A stretch of DNA of 64,000 nt from a virus. Made by a program: the position numbers and the translations under genes. The stretch's first letter is position 1. Every line of letters starts with the position of its first letter. Positions 38,555 to 46,373 of this stretch are shown piece by piece. Where the stretch lies: IMG/VR virus record IMGVR_UViG_3300033156_000150, positions 20,947 to 84,946 of that record; one strand, 5' to 3'. The notes beneath the pieces are model-generated. The model did no database searches. It was not told the origin of the DNA and saw only the letters and a list, made by a program, of their open reading frames with translations.

Positions 38555-39914
38555 TTTCCGGTCGTGCCGTCCGTACCGGTTCCAGAGGCAAGACTTGTGC
38601 AGAATAACAAGTCTTGGCGGCCGTGTGCTTCTGGCCTACGAAATGGGACTGGGAAAGACGCTGATGAGCCTATGGTGGATAGGAGCACGACGGGATAGGC
38701 TTCCGGCTGTGGTAGTGTGCCCAGCCGTGGTAAAATACCAATGGGAGGTTGAGTGTAAGAGAGCTTTGCACGCTACCCCAGTCGTGCTTTCGGGGAGAAA
38801 GGCCCGCCCCTTAGGCTACTGCGATCTGGCGATCATCAACTACGACGTGCTTGACTGTTGGATTGAGGAGCTGAGGCGCATGCGCCCTCGGACAGTAGTG
38901 CTTGACGAGTGTCACTATGTGAAGAATCCCAAGGCAAAGCGTACAAAGGCCGCTCGACGCTTGTGCTACAAGGTGCCGAACATACTAGCGTTGAGCGGCA
39001 CTCCTCTGCTCAACAAACCTATTGAACTATGGCCCATCCTCAACATCCTATATCCGGCAATCTGGCGGTCCAGGTGGCACTTCGCACATCGCTATTGCGG
39101 GCCACAGCTGACGCCATGGGGATGGAAGTTCGACGGAGCAACTAGGGTAAAGGAGTTGCACAAGAAGCTGACGGATACGTGCATGGTACGCCGGCGCAAG
39201 GCTGAAGTCATTGAGGACCTACCCCACAAAACAAGGTGTGTTGTGCCGATTGAACTTGATGATGCGGCAAGGCGGGAATACGAGCGCGCCCGGTTAGACT
39301 TCATAGCCTGGCTGCGTGAGCGCGACCCGCAAGCAGCGTTACGAGCAAAGAGGGCGGAGTCCATAACCAAGCTGTCCTACTTGCTTCAGCTCATAGCAAA
39401 GCACAAGGCAAACTTCGTAGCCAGTTGGATAAACGATTGGCTACAGGAGAGCGATGGAAAGTTAGCCGTGTTCGTGCGTCACCACGAAATGACTGATACG
39501 CTGGTGGCTGCTTGCAAGGAAGCAGTGGTGATCGACGGCAGGGAAACGCAAGCGAAACGGCAAGCCGCGCTGCGAGCATTCAAGGAGGGACCGAACAGGG
39601 TACTGATTGGGAGCATCGACGTCGCTGGTGTAGGACTCAATTTGCAGGACGTGTGCAACACGGTTGCATTTGTGGAGCTATCGTTTCGACCAGCAGACCA
39701 TTTGCAAGCGGAAGACCGCGTGCATCGCATTGGTTCCACTGCTCCTGTGTGGGTGTACTACTTGATTGCAAGGGACACGTTGGAGGAGAAGCTGTGCCGC
39801 ATTATCCAAAGCAAGCAAAGCACCATATCAAGTGTGCTTGACGGAGACGAGGACGTGAGTGGACTTGATGTTTTTGACCAATTGTTAAAGGAGGTGTACG
39901 ATGACAACTCGTAA
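38526..39914 (+). CDS. SNF2-family helicase/translocase
   Basis: 462 residues. Helicase motifs in order: Q-like RPYRFQRQDL, motif I EMGLGKT (~39-45), Ia VVVCPAVVKYQWE, II DECHY (~127), III LSGTPL (~156), then AVFVRHHEMTD, GVGLNLQD and motif VI QAEDRVHRIGS (~397). This is an SSL2/SMARCAL1-type core with no accessory domain. Phage versions may remodel stalled forks or strip proteins from DNA. The ATG at 38526 is chosen because translation upstream in this frame overlaps the previous gene and lacks any motif. Confidence 0.8.
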   Translation: MNGRKNTLIDFRSCRPYRFQRQDLCRITSLGGRVLLAYEMGLGKTLMSLWWIGARRDRLPAVVVCPAVVKYQWEVECKRALHATPVVLSGRKARPLGYCDLAIINYDVLDCWIEELRRMRPRTVVLDECHYVKNPKAKRTKAARRLCYKVPNILALSGTPLLNKPIELWPILNILYPAIWRSRWHFAHRYCGPQLTPWGWKFDGATRVKELHKKLTDTCMVRRRKAEVIEDLPHKTRCVVPIELDDAARREYERARLDFIAWLRERDPQAALRAKRAESITKLSYLLQLIAKHKANFVASWINDWLQESDGKLAVFVRHHEMTDTLVAACKEAVVIDGRETQAKRQAALRAFKEGPNRVLIGSIDVAGVGLNLQDVCNTVAFVELSFRPADHLQAEDRVHRIGSTAPVWVYYLIARDTLEEKLCRIIQSKQSTISSVLDGDEDVSGLDVFDQLLKEVYDDNS

Positions 39915-40518
39915 CATGTCTCCGCGACAAGTGCTTGACCTGAACATTCCGCACAAGGAAGCTGCTGCTCTGTTGGGAGTATCAGCCCGATGTGTTGCAA
40001 AGGCACGTCAAGCACTGCGAGGATTGGGCGGCAAGAGCGCCCTGGGCAAAGTTACTGCTCTTGATCCTGTTGACGTTGACGTCGACAAAGTGACTGCGCA
40101 AGAGCAAGCATACACTCAATTCCTTGAAGCCATGGAAGCCCACAAACAGGCAGGGAAAGCATACCGACGTTGGAAGTCCTTGGTAGATGAACAAGCAATT
40201 CAGGACTACCACGAGCTGGTATCATGTACGGAGGCAGAACGGGAAGCATGGGACGAGAGGACCCGGGAGTTGTTTGCCAGTGCAAAGCAGCGCGTCACGG
40301 AGATGCGACAGGCAGCCACGGAGTTCCTGCGATGGACGGCGGCTTGCGAGCAGCTCGGGCGCCCTTATCCCACTGGCGATCGGTGGGAGGATTACAAAAA
40401 AGCCATGGAGGGGTCGCGGAAAAAAGTGAAGCCGAAGAAGGCAAAGAAAGAAACCCTTGACTTGCTGGCTTCAAAAAAGCCCAGCAAACGACAACTGATG
40501 GAGGCAGCCGGGAAATGA
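39901..40518 (+). CDS. HTH-containing replication-region protein
   Basis: 205 residues. An N-terminal helix-turn-helix (NIPHKEAAALLGVSARCVAKARQAL) is followed by a helical middle region and a very Lys-rich C-terminus (SRKKVKPKKAKKETL). It overlaps both neighbours. DNA binding is likely; whether it is a regulator or replication accessory is not known. Confidence 0.5.
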   Translation: MTTRNMSPRQVLDLNIPHKEAAALLGVSARCVAKARQALRGLGGKSALGKVTALDPVDVDVDKVTAQEQAYTQFLEAMEAHKQAGKAYRRWKSLVDEQAIQDYHELVSCTEAEREAWDERTRELFASAKQRVTEMRQAATEFLRWTAACEQLGRPYPTGDRWEDYKKAMEGSRKKVKPKKAKKETLDLLASKKPSKRQLMEAAGK

Positions 40519-41399
40519 TAGAAGACATCCTGAGGAATGCGGGTGTCAGCTACAAGAGGGGAGGAGAACACAGGCACGTGCGGCCGGGTTGGGTTGGAGT
40601 TGACTGCCCAAGGTGCGGCCCGAACTCCGGGAAGTATCACTTGGGAATCAACACCCGGCTCGGCCGCGCTGTCTGTTGGAAGTGCGGCCGATGGGACTTG
40701 GCTGAAGCCCTGTCCGCCGTAGCTCACCTGCAAATGTCCGAGGCAATCCGGATTGCCAAAGCGATACGCCATGGGAGGGCTGCGTCGGAGGACAAGCCGA
40801 TACGCCGAGCTCGCGTCAAAGTGCCAAAGGATGTCGGCCCGCTGCGAGAACCCCACAAGCGATATCTGCGCAAGCGGAGATTTGACCCGGATAAACTTGT
40901 TGACACATGGCGCATACAGGGAGCAGGGCCATGGTCAGACAGGATTCCGTGGCGCATCTTCATCCCAATCTACCTGGACGAGCGAATGGTGAGCTGGACA
41001 TCACGGAGCATTGTTGATGGTGTGCCAAGCAAATACGTTTCAGCAAAGTCTGATGAGGAGGAGGTGAAGCACAAGCACATCCTCTACGGCGAGGACTACA
41101 CGTGGCACTCCGTCATAGTTGTGGAGGGGCCGCTGGATGCATGGCGAATTGGCCCTGGCGCCGTCGCTTTGTTCGGCATCCCGTTCACGTCAGCTCAGAT
41201 AGCAAGACTAGCAAGGTATGCCCGACGCGCCATTGTGTTGGACCGGGAGAAGGAGGCGCAGCGGCACGCCAAGCGATTGGCAAATGCGTTGTCCCCGTTT
41301 CCTGGTGAAACAGTTGTGGTGCAACTAGAAACGGGGGACGATCCTGCTGAAGCTGACGAGGAAGAGTTGGAGGAGCTAAGGCGGTTGTTCATTGGTTAG
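40515..41399 (+). CDS. TOPRIM primase (DnaG/T7-like)
   Basis: 294 residues. The N-terminal zinc ribbon has CPRC and CWKC (~31-57). A linker leads to a TOPRIM domain with VIVVEGPLDAWRIG (the catalytic Glu, ~203) and AIVLDREKEAQ (the DxD-like acidic pair). A primase would make RNA primers for the DnaB-like helicase at 42357. Small size, with zinc ribbon and TOPRIM only, resembles phage primases. Confidence 0.75.
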   Translation: MIEDILRNAGVSYKRGGEHRHVRPGWVGVDCPRCGPNSGKYHLGINTRLGRAVCWKCGRWDLAEALSAVAHLQMSEAIRIAKAIRHGRAASEDKPIRRARVKVPKDVGPLREPHKRYLRKRRFDPDKLVDTWRIQGAGPWSDRIPWRIFIPIYLDERMVSWTSRSIVDGVPSKYVSAKSDEEEVKHKHILYGEDYTWHSVIVVEGPLDAWRIGPGAVALFGIPFTSAQIARLARYARRAIVLDREKEAQRHAKRLANALSPFPGETVVVQLETGDDPAEADEEELEELRRLFIG

Positions 41400-41421
41400 G
41401 CTAAGCAAGGAGGAAGTACAA

Positions 41422-42357
41422 GTGACAGACATGCCGCAACGACAGTTTAGGGGATGGTGGATCCCTGTTGAAATAGTTGACTTGTTTCAAGAAGGAACAA
41501 TCAACGCGAAGGAAACACTGTTGCTGGCGACGATCGATAGCTTTGTCGTAAGCGGGTCAGGGTGCTTTGCAACGAATACGTACCTTGGTCAGTGCATCCA
41601 TGCAAGCCCAGTGTCAGTGTCCCACATGATAACGAAGCTCCGGAGGTTGGGGCTGTTGGAGCATGAGGTGGTTTTTGATGAACAAACGGGGAGGAGCGTA
41701 AGGCTGCTGAGAACGTGCTACTCAAGCATCAACCACCTAGTCAAAAACAACTATCCCACTAATGGGGCATTGTTAAAAACGACTAGGGCCCCTAGTCGTT
41801 TTTTACTATCCCCCAAAAGTACGAAAGACCCCAAAACTCCCAGCAAAACGAGCGATAATCGTGCTAAAAAGAGGTCCTATTATACAAGTGTATTAAACAA
41901 TACTCCATCTACTGACGTAGATGGAGCATCGGGTGGGGCAAGCCACCCGATGGATCACCCGTCCTTTGGAATCAATGATACATGCATGGAGTTAGCTGAA
42001 AAGTTATTGGCACGGCTGCGCTCTGTGGACCACGACCTGGTTCATTACCGCCGCACAAAGAAAGGCCACGTCCGACGTCCCGTAGTTTCCCGTACAATCG
42101 CAGCAGAGCTGGCTAGGCTGCTAAGAGACGAGCGTTGCACAGAATCCGAGCTACGGGAAATCATCGCATGGTACGCTGCAAATTACGGAAGGCCGTATGT
42201 GCCCGTCCTGCGTTCCGTAAAGGACCTCTACAATAGATGGCACTCGATCGTGATGGCGAAGCAGCGCGCGGAGGAGAACGGGGAGGTTGCCGTTGAACCA
42301 TGGGATGATGATGAAGCTGAGGATACAAGCGCTGACGATTGGAAGGACAAGGTCTGA
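41422..42357 (+). CDS. Replication initiator, lambda O-like organisation
   Basis: 311 residues from the GTG at 41422, 8 bases after AAGGAGG; a TTG at 41392 is an alternative. Residues ~5-105 form a winged-helix DNA-binding domain (NAKETLLLATIDSF, NTYLGQCIHASPVSVSHMITKLRRLGLLEHE). A Ser/Thr/Lys-rich linker (~110-190) follows, then a helical C-terminal domain. Gene order primase, initiator, helicase and the palindromes inside the linker fit an initiator that binds its own gene. The C-terminal domain probably loads the helicase. Confidence 0.65.
   Translation: MTDMPQRQFRGWWIPVEIVDLFQEGTINAKETLLLATIDSFVVSGSGCFATNTYLGQCIHASPVSVSHMITKLRRLGLLEHEVVFDEQTGRSVRLLRTCYSSINHLVKNNYPTNGALLKTTRAPSRFLLSPKSTKDPKTPSKTSDNRAKKRSYYTSVLNNTPSTDVDGASGGASHPMDHPSFGINDTCMELAEKLLARLRSVDHDLVHYRRTKKGHVRRPVVSRTIAAELARLLRDERCTESELREIIAWYAANYGRPYVPVLRSVKDLYNRWHSIVMAKQRAEENGEVAVEPWDDDEAEDTSADDWKDKV
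41736..41952. other. Origin-like cluster of palindromes and repeats in the initiator gene
   Basis: Within the linker-coding part of the initiator: direct repeats CCTAGTC-N8-CTATCCC at 41736 and 41791; a 29-base palindrome with arms AAAAACGACTAGGG and CCCTAGTCGTTTTT (41775-41803); an AT-rich stretch to about 41902; then two abutting perfect 10-bp hairpins, CTCCATCTAC/GTAGATGGAG (41903-41926) and CATCGGGTGG/CCACCCGATG (41927-41952). Origins embedded in the initiator linker are known from lambda O. No start codon or gene boundary explains these structures. Confidence 0.6.
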
Positions 42358-43727
42358 TGCGTGCAACCGTCATGGATACCAATCTCAGGCGTGTTGTCAT
42401 TGGAGCAATCACAAGCTCTAGCGTGTGTGCGTTGTTGTCCCAGCAATGGTCGCAATTTGGACTGTTCGATACGGCTTGGGCCAACGTCATTGTTGGGTGG
42501 TGTGTTGAGTTCTGGCGTCGCTACGGACAAGCGCCTGGTGGAAACTTGGAGGGATTGTTTCAGGATTGGTTGGAATCGGCCAACCCAGACGAGGGACTAC
42601 GTATTGCCGTTGATACGTTTCTTTCCGGGTTGGATGATCAGGAGCTTACAAGGTGGGACGAGAGCTACTTACTGGACCTCACCAAGCAACACATCGCAAG
42701 GACAAAGATCCAAAAAGCAATAGCGGATGCTGAAGCAGCGCTCGACAGGAACGACATTGATCAAGCACGCCGGCATCTGGCTGCCGCTGATGAAATTGGA
42801 TTGAGCGATGGGAGCTTAGTAAAGCCAGGGGAGTCGTTCAAATGCTGGCGCGAAGCATTTGACGTGTCCATGGACCGGCAGTTGGTTCGTTACCCAGGTC
42901 CATTGGACAAGTTCCTGGGAGACGCCATGGTGAAGGGAGCGTTCGTGTCCTTCATGGGGCCGGACAAGATAGGCAAGTCGTATGTGCTGTTGGATTTGGC
43001 ATACAGGGCTGTCCGCAATGGGTGCCGCGTCGCGTTCTTTGACACTGGAGACATGACCCGCTCGGATGTGTTGAAGCGATTGGGATGTAGGGCAGCGGGC
43101 AAGCCGCTCAAGCCAGGGAAGGTCCGCTATCCAGTCCGGGTTGCTGATGGTGAGGTGATTTACAAGACGTTGGAGTTCAAGGAGGGACTGACGGACATTG
43201 AGGCGTTCCGTGCCTTCCAGAAGGCTACGCGAAACGGGGACCGGTTGCGCATTTGCAATCATCCCAACGGCACCATCAGCATTGCGGGGATTGCCAATGC
43301 CGTGCAATGTTGGATCCGTGAGGAGGGGTGGAAGCCAGACGTGCTGGTTGTCGACTATGCGGATATTCTTGCCCCAGTCACAAAAACAAGGGACGTGCTG
43401 GAGAGCATTGACGAGACGTGGCGTTACATGCGCAGGGTGTCGCAGGAGTACGAGATGCTTGTGGTGACAGCGACCCAGAGTAGTGCTCTGGCCTACAAGA
43501 CCGGACAGCAGGTCCTTGGAAAACGACACTTCAGTGGTCGTAAAACTAAACTCGCTCACGTCACCGGGATGGTTGGCTTGAATTCGTTTCAGGGCGATTC
43601 CACAAGGGGCATAATTCGTTTCAATTGGATCGTGCGGAGGGACAGATTATTCAGCGAAGGTCGTATAATATCTGCGGCCGGGTGTCTTGCACTGTCCCGC
43701 CCAGTCGTACTAAGTTGGAAAGGTTAG
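42357..43727 (+). CDS. DnaB-like replicative helicase
   Basis: 456 residues. The N-terminal ~165 residues resemble the helical DnaB N-terminal region. The RecA-like core has Walker A GPDKIGKS (~200-207), Walker B VLVVDYADIL (~329-338) and a downstream VTATQSS strand. It overlaps the initiator gene by TGATG. The helicase would be loaded by the initiator and work with the TOPRIM primase at 40515. Confidence 0.75.
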   Translation: MRATVMDTNLRRVVIGAITSSSVCALLSQQWSQFGLFDTAWANVIVGWCVEFWRRYGQAPGGNLEGLFQDWLESANPDEGLRIAVDTFLSGLDDQELTRWDESYLLDLTKQHIARTKIQKAIADAEAALDRNDIDQARRHLAAADEIGLSDGSLVKPGESFKCWREAFDVSMDRQLVRYPGPLDKFLGDAMVKGAFVSFMGPDKIGKSYVLLDLAYRAVRNGCRVAFFDTGDMTRSDVLKRLGCRAAGKPLKPGKVRYPVRVADGEVIYKTLEFKEGLTDIEAFRAFQKATRNGDRLRICNHPNGTISIAGIANAVQCWIREEGWKPDVLVVDYADILAPVTKTRDVLESIDETWRYMRRVSQEYEMLVVTATQSSALAYKTGQQVLGKRHFSGRKTKLAHVTGMVGLNSFQGDSTRGIIRFNWIVRRDRLFSEGRIISAAGCLALSRPVVLSWKG

Positions 43728-43761
43728 TTTGAGTTTTGGACTCTAGAAGAAGGAGTGGACC

Positions 43762-44412
43762 ATGCGGATCACGAAAGATGACGCCGTTAGGTTGTGTGTG
43801 GCTCTAGGTTGGTCGAATGCCACGAAGTGGACTGACGAACGGCTCAAGCGTCGGTTGTCAGAAATGGCTGAGATTCTGGAGGGAGCGGACAGCTACATTG
43901 AGGAGGGAGACGTTCCTGACGATGAGGAGCGTAACTACCTCAATGGACTGATTGCTCAACTGGTAGCTGACAGTGGAGAAGTGGAGTTTGTTGAGAGCTA
44001 TGACGAGGCGCCAGCTGAGCAAGAGGAAGTTGAGGAAGTTTCTGCTCAGGCTGAAGTTGGAACTGAAGTTGAAGACGAAGTGGAGGAGCAGGAAGTCGAA
44101 GAGCAGCAGGAACAAGAAGCCGAGGAGCAAGAAGCTGAGGAGCCAGAGGAGGAGGTGGCTGAAGAGAAGCCCAAGGCTAAAGCCAAAGCCAAGAACAAGG
44201 CGAAGCGTGGCCGGAGAGCAAAGTCTGACAAGCAGCCAACGTGTCACTCCGTTTCCATGGATCTGCTGTGCAAGAATCCGGACATGGAATGGAAGGAGCT
44301 CAAAGAGACCCTGCAAAAGATGGGGCTGTTCCGGGACACGTCAGCTCGAACGGCATTCAACTTCGTCCGAGCCATTGTCCGGCGGCTGCGTCAGAATGGG
44401 CTAATGAAGTGA
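43762..44412 (+). CDS. Acidic low-complexity protein with C-terminal helical domain
   Basis: 216 residues. The N-terminal ~75 residues are helical (MRITKDDAVRLCVALGWSNA). A Glu/Ala/Val-rich repeat (~78-137), then a Lys/Ala basic patch (KAKAKAKNKAKRGRRAK), then a helical C-terminal domain (TCHSVSMDLLCKNPDMEWKE). Charge pattern suggests DNA mimicry or binding of a basic partner, but function is unknown. It separates the replication and queuosine-type genes. Confidence 0.5.
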   Translation: MRITKDDAVRLCVALGWSNATKWTDERLKRRLSEMAEILEGADSYIEEGDVPDDEERNYLNGLIAQLVADSGEVEFVESYDEAPAEQEEVEEVSAQAEVGTEVEDEVEEQEVEEQQEQEAEEQEAEEPEEEVAEEKPKAKAKAKNKAKRGRRAKSDKQPTCHSVSMDLLCKNPDMEWKELKETLQKMGLFRDTSARTAFNFVRAIVRRLRQNGLMK

Positions 44413-44426
44413 GCCGGGTTGTCACG

Positions 44427-44476
44427 GCAGCGTCACGCCAGTCATAGGTATGGTAGCGAAGCTGGCGTGGCGCTGC
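44427..44476 (+). promoter_or_regulatory. Long hairpin upstream of queD
   Basis: GCAGCGTCACGCCAG (44427-44441) pairs with CTGGCGTGGCGCTGC (44462-44476) over 15 bp, with one T-G wobble and a 20-base loop. It lies in the 86-base gap before queD. There is no T-tract. It may be a regulatory leader of the 7-deazaguanine operon; it does not match the compact preQ1-I riboswitch layout that I can recall. Confidence 0.55.
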
Positions 44477-44498
44477 TAATCATTAAGGAGGGTCAGCG

Positions 44499-44933
44499 AT
44501 GAAATATCAAGTGACTTATCAACATCAGTTTGATGCAGCTCATCGGTTGAAGGATTATGACGGTCCATGTGGGAACGTGCATGGCCATCGCTATGTTGTG
44601 GAGGTTACGGTAAGCGGACCGCTGAACGGGCAAGGAATGGTTATTGACTTCAACGAGCTCAAGTCCATCGTTGGTGGATACATCGACGCTAATTGGGACC
44701 ACGCACTCATCTTGTCAATCGGTGATCCAGACCGCTACAAGCTACCTGATTGGAAGCGTGTTTCGTATCTGCCGCAAGCTACTGCTGAGTGCATGGCTGC
44801 CCATTTGTTCCAAGTGGTAAAGAAACGACTGTCCCAACACCAAGCTAAGGTGGATTCTGCGCATCAAGTCAAGGTGGAGTCTGTGAAGGTGTGGGAGACG
44901 CCTGGATGTTACGTGGAGGTGACTGATGAGTAA
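44499..44933 (+). CDS. queD: 6-carboxytetrahydropterin synthase
   Basis: 144 residues. HQFDAAHRL and NVHGHRY provide the zinc His residues; C near GPCGNVHGH is the catalytic Cys; WDHALIL, PQATAECMA and KVWETPGCYVEV complete the QueD/PTPS signature. QueD converts dihydroneopterin triphosphate to 6-carboxytetrahydropterin in preQ0 biosynthesis. An AAGGAGG site precedes it, and its stop overlaps queE. Confidence 0.9.
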   Translation: MKYQVTYQHQFDAAHRLKDYDGPCGNVHGHRYVVEVTVSGPLNGQGMVIDFNELKSIVGGYIDANWDHALILSIGDPDRYKLPDWKRVSYLPQATAECMAAHLFQVVKKRLSQHQAKVDSAHQVKVESVKVWETPGCYVEVTDE

Positions 44934-45555
44934 GCATGGAAACCGATACTTGATAAAGGAGATTTTCTACTCCATCCAGGGAGAGGGAGTCCAAGCAGGA
45001 AGAGCCGCCGTTTTCGTTAGGTTCTCTGGGTGCAACCTCAAGTGTAGAAAGGAGCAGCAAGGATTTGATTGCGACACGGATTTCAGCGATGGCGAAGAGC
45101 TTACGCTTGACGAGGTAGAGCAGAGGATATGGGAGGAGCTGAAGGAACATGGACACGAGGAGTGGCCTAATGAGCTGTTTATTGTGTTTACTGGTGGCGA
45201 ACCTGCGTTGCAGTTGGACGAGCACATGATCCGGCAGCTCTCAAGGCCGGGCGTGTTTCTTGCTATTGAAACCAATGGGACGCTACCGCTCCCTTCTGGT
45301 CTTGATTGGATTTGTGTCAGTCCTAAGAGGGGGACAAAGATTGTTGTTACCGAAGCTGACGAAGTCAAGTATGTGCTAAGCGACGGTCAGTTGCCGTTTG
45401 AGGTACCCACGAAGGCAAAGCATTGGATTGTGAGCCCGGCTGCTGAGGGTAACAAGTTGGTCCGTGACAACATTGCGTGGTGCCTCGGTATTGTGGCTGT
45501 GTGTCCCCGCTATAGGCTGAGCTTGCAGTTGCACAAGGTCCTTGGGCTTAGGTAG
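44926..45555 (+). CDS. queE: 7-carboxy-7-deazaguanine synthase, atypical radical-SAM cluster
   Basis: 209 residues. EIFYSIQGEG and VFVRFSGCNLKC are typical QueE N-terminal elements; FTGGEPALQ is the SAM-binding GGEP; WICVSPKRG matches the substrate region. The Fe-S Cys spacing is C36-x3-C40-x8-C49, with the last Cys in the normal CDT context, so about six residues are inserted between the second and third ligands of the usual CX3CX2C. QueE makes 7-carboxy-7-deazaguanine. Probably active, but the cluster spacing needs checking. Confidence 0.85.
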   Translation: MSKHGNRYLIKEIFYSIQGEGVQAGRAAVFVRFSGCNLKCRKEQQGFDCDTDFSDGEELTLDEVEQRIWEELKEHGHEEWPNELFIVFTGGEPALQLDEHMIRQLSRPGVFLAIETNGTLPLPSGLDWICVSPKRGTKIVVTEADEVKYVLSDGQLPFEVPTKAKHWIVSPAAEGNKLVRDNIAWCLGIVAVCPRYRLSLQLHKVLGLR

Positions 45556-45564
45556 GAGGAAATC

Positions 45565-46074
45565 ATGGAACTATCATGGAACGACGTGGATTTGCGTGCT
45601 AGAAAATTGGCTGCTAAGCTACGCGACAAGGTTGACAGTGTCCGGGCCTATGGAGTGCCTAGAGGTGGGATTTATGCAGCGATGGCGTTGCGTTGGGCTG
45701 CTCAGGCACTTGGTTTTGATTGCACGCTAGTAAACAAGCCCGAGAGTGCTAACGTCATTGTTGATGACTTGATTGACAGTGGAGCAACAAAGCTGAAGTT
45801 CCAGCGCTATGGCGTTCCGTTTGTGGCGCTGGTGGACAAGAAGGCAGAAGGTATTAATGAATGGGTAATCTTTCCGTGGGAGACTATGCAAGGGGAAACT
45901 GGGCCGGAGGACTGTGTGCGGAGGCTGATTGAGTTTGTTGGGGATGACCCAAACAGAGAGGGATTGAGGGAAACACCTAGCCGAGTAATTCGTGCCTACA
46001 GGGAATTGTTCGCCGGTTACAAGCAGAAGCCCGAGGACGTCGTTAAGCTGTTTGTCGACGGCTTGCACATATAG
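45565..46074 (+). CDS. Phosphoribosyltransferase domain fused to truncated GTP cyclohydrolase I N-terminus
   Basis: 169 residues. Residues ~1-105 are a phosphoribosyltransferase-like domain with the PRPP loop VIVDDLIDSGATK. From ~112 on, EDCVRRLIEFVGDDPNREGL and RVIRAYRELFAGYKQKPEDV are the FolE N-terminal part. The frame stops at 46074, just after LFVDGLHI. FolE supplies dihydroneopterin triphosphate to QueD. The zinc-site segment with CEHH is missing, and the rest of FolE continues in another frame, so the FolE function is probably lost here. The PRTase part is intact and may still act. Confidence 0.65.
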   Translation: MELSWNDVDLRARKLAAKLRDKVDSVRAYGVPRGGIYAAMALRWAAQALGFDCTLVNKPESANVIVDDLIDSGATKLKFQRYGVPFVALVDKKAEGINEWVIFPWETMQGETGPEDCVRRLIEFVGDDPNREGLRETPSRVIRAYRELFAGYKQKPEDVVKLFVDGLHI

Positions 46075-46373
46075 CGTACATTCCAAATGGGAAAGTCATT
46101 GGTGTTTCGAAGCTGGCACGCATACTGGATATCTACACTCGGAGGTTGCAGATTCAGGAGCGGATTTGTCAGCAAGTAACGTCTGCAATTGAGAGGTTAG
46201 TGGAGCCGAAGGGCGCTGCTTGTATTTTGATTGCTAAGCACATGTGCATATCGTGTAGGGGAGTTCGGAAACAAAACACTGAAATGGTTACGTCCAGCTT
46301 GACGGGTGTCTTCAGGAATCCACAGCATTTGGCTCGGCAAGAGTTGTTGGCATTGGTGGAGATGCGGTCGTGA
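46071..46373 (+). pseudogene. folE: Out-of-frame C-terminal FolE fragment
   Basis: In the -1 frame relative to the preceding gene, translation gives IAYIPNGKVIGVSKLARILD, RRLQIQERICQQVTSAIERL, AKHMCISCRGVRK and VTSSLTGVFRN, the C-terminal half of GTP cyclohydrolase I. The normal middle section (about 30 residues, with the CEHH zinc ligands) is absent between the two parts. A deletion of a length not divisible by three would explain both the gap and the frame change. Error in the sequence assembly is an alternative. Confidence 0.7.

Noticed and set aside
41775-41803. Intrinsic terminator
   Set aside because: The palindrome ends in a T-run, but it lies inside the initiator coding frame and is part of a larger cluster of palindromes, so an origin role is more likely.
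42816-43559. Minus-strand frame of 247 residues
   Set aside because: Shadow of the DnaB-like helicase gene; no family features.
44413-44498. preQ1 riboswitch before queD
   Set aside because: The hairpin is much longer than the preQ1-I aptamer, and I see no matching A-rich tail or pseudoknot.
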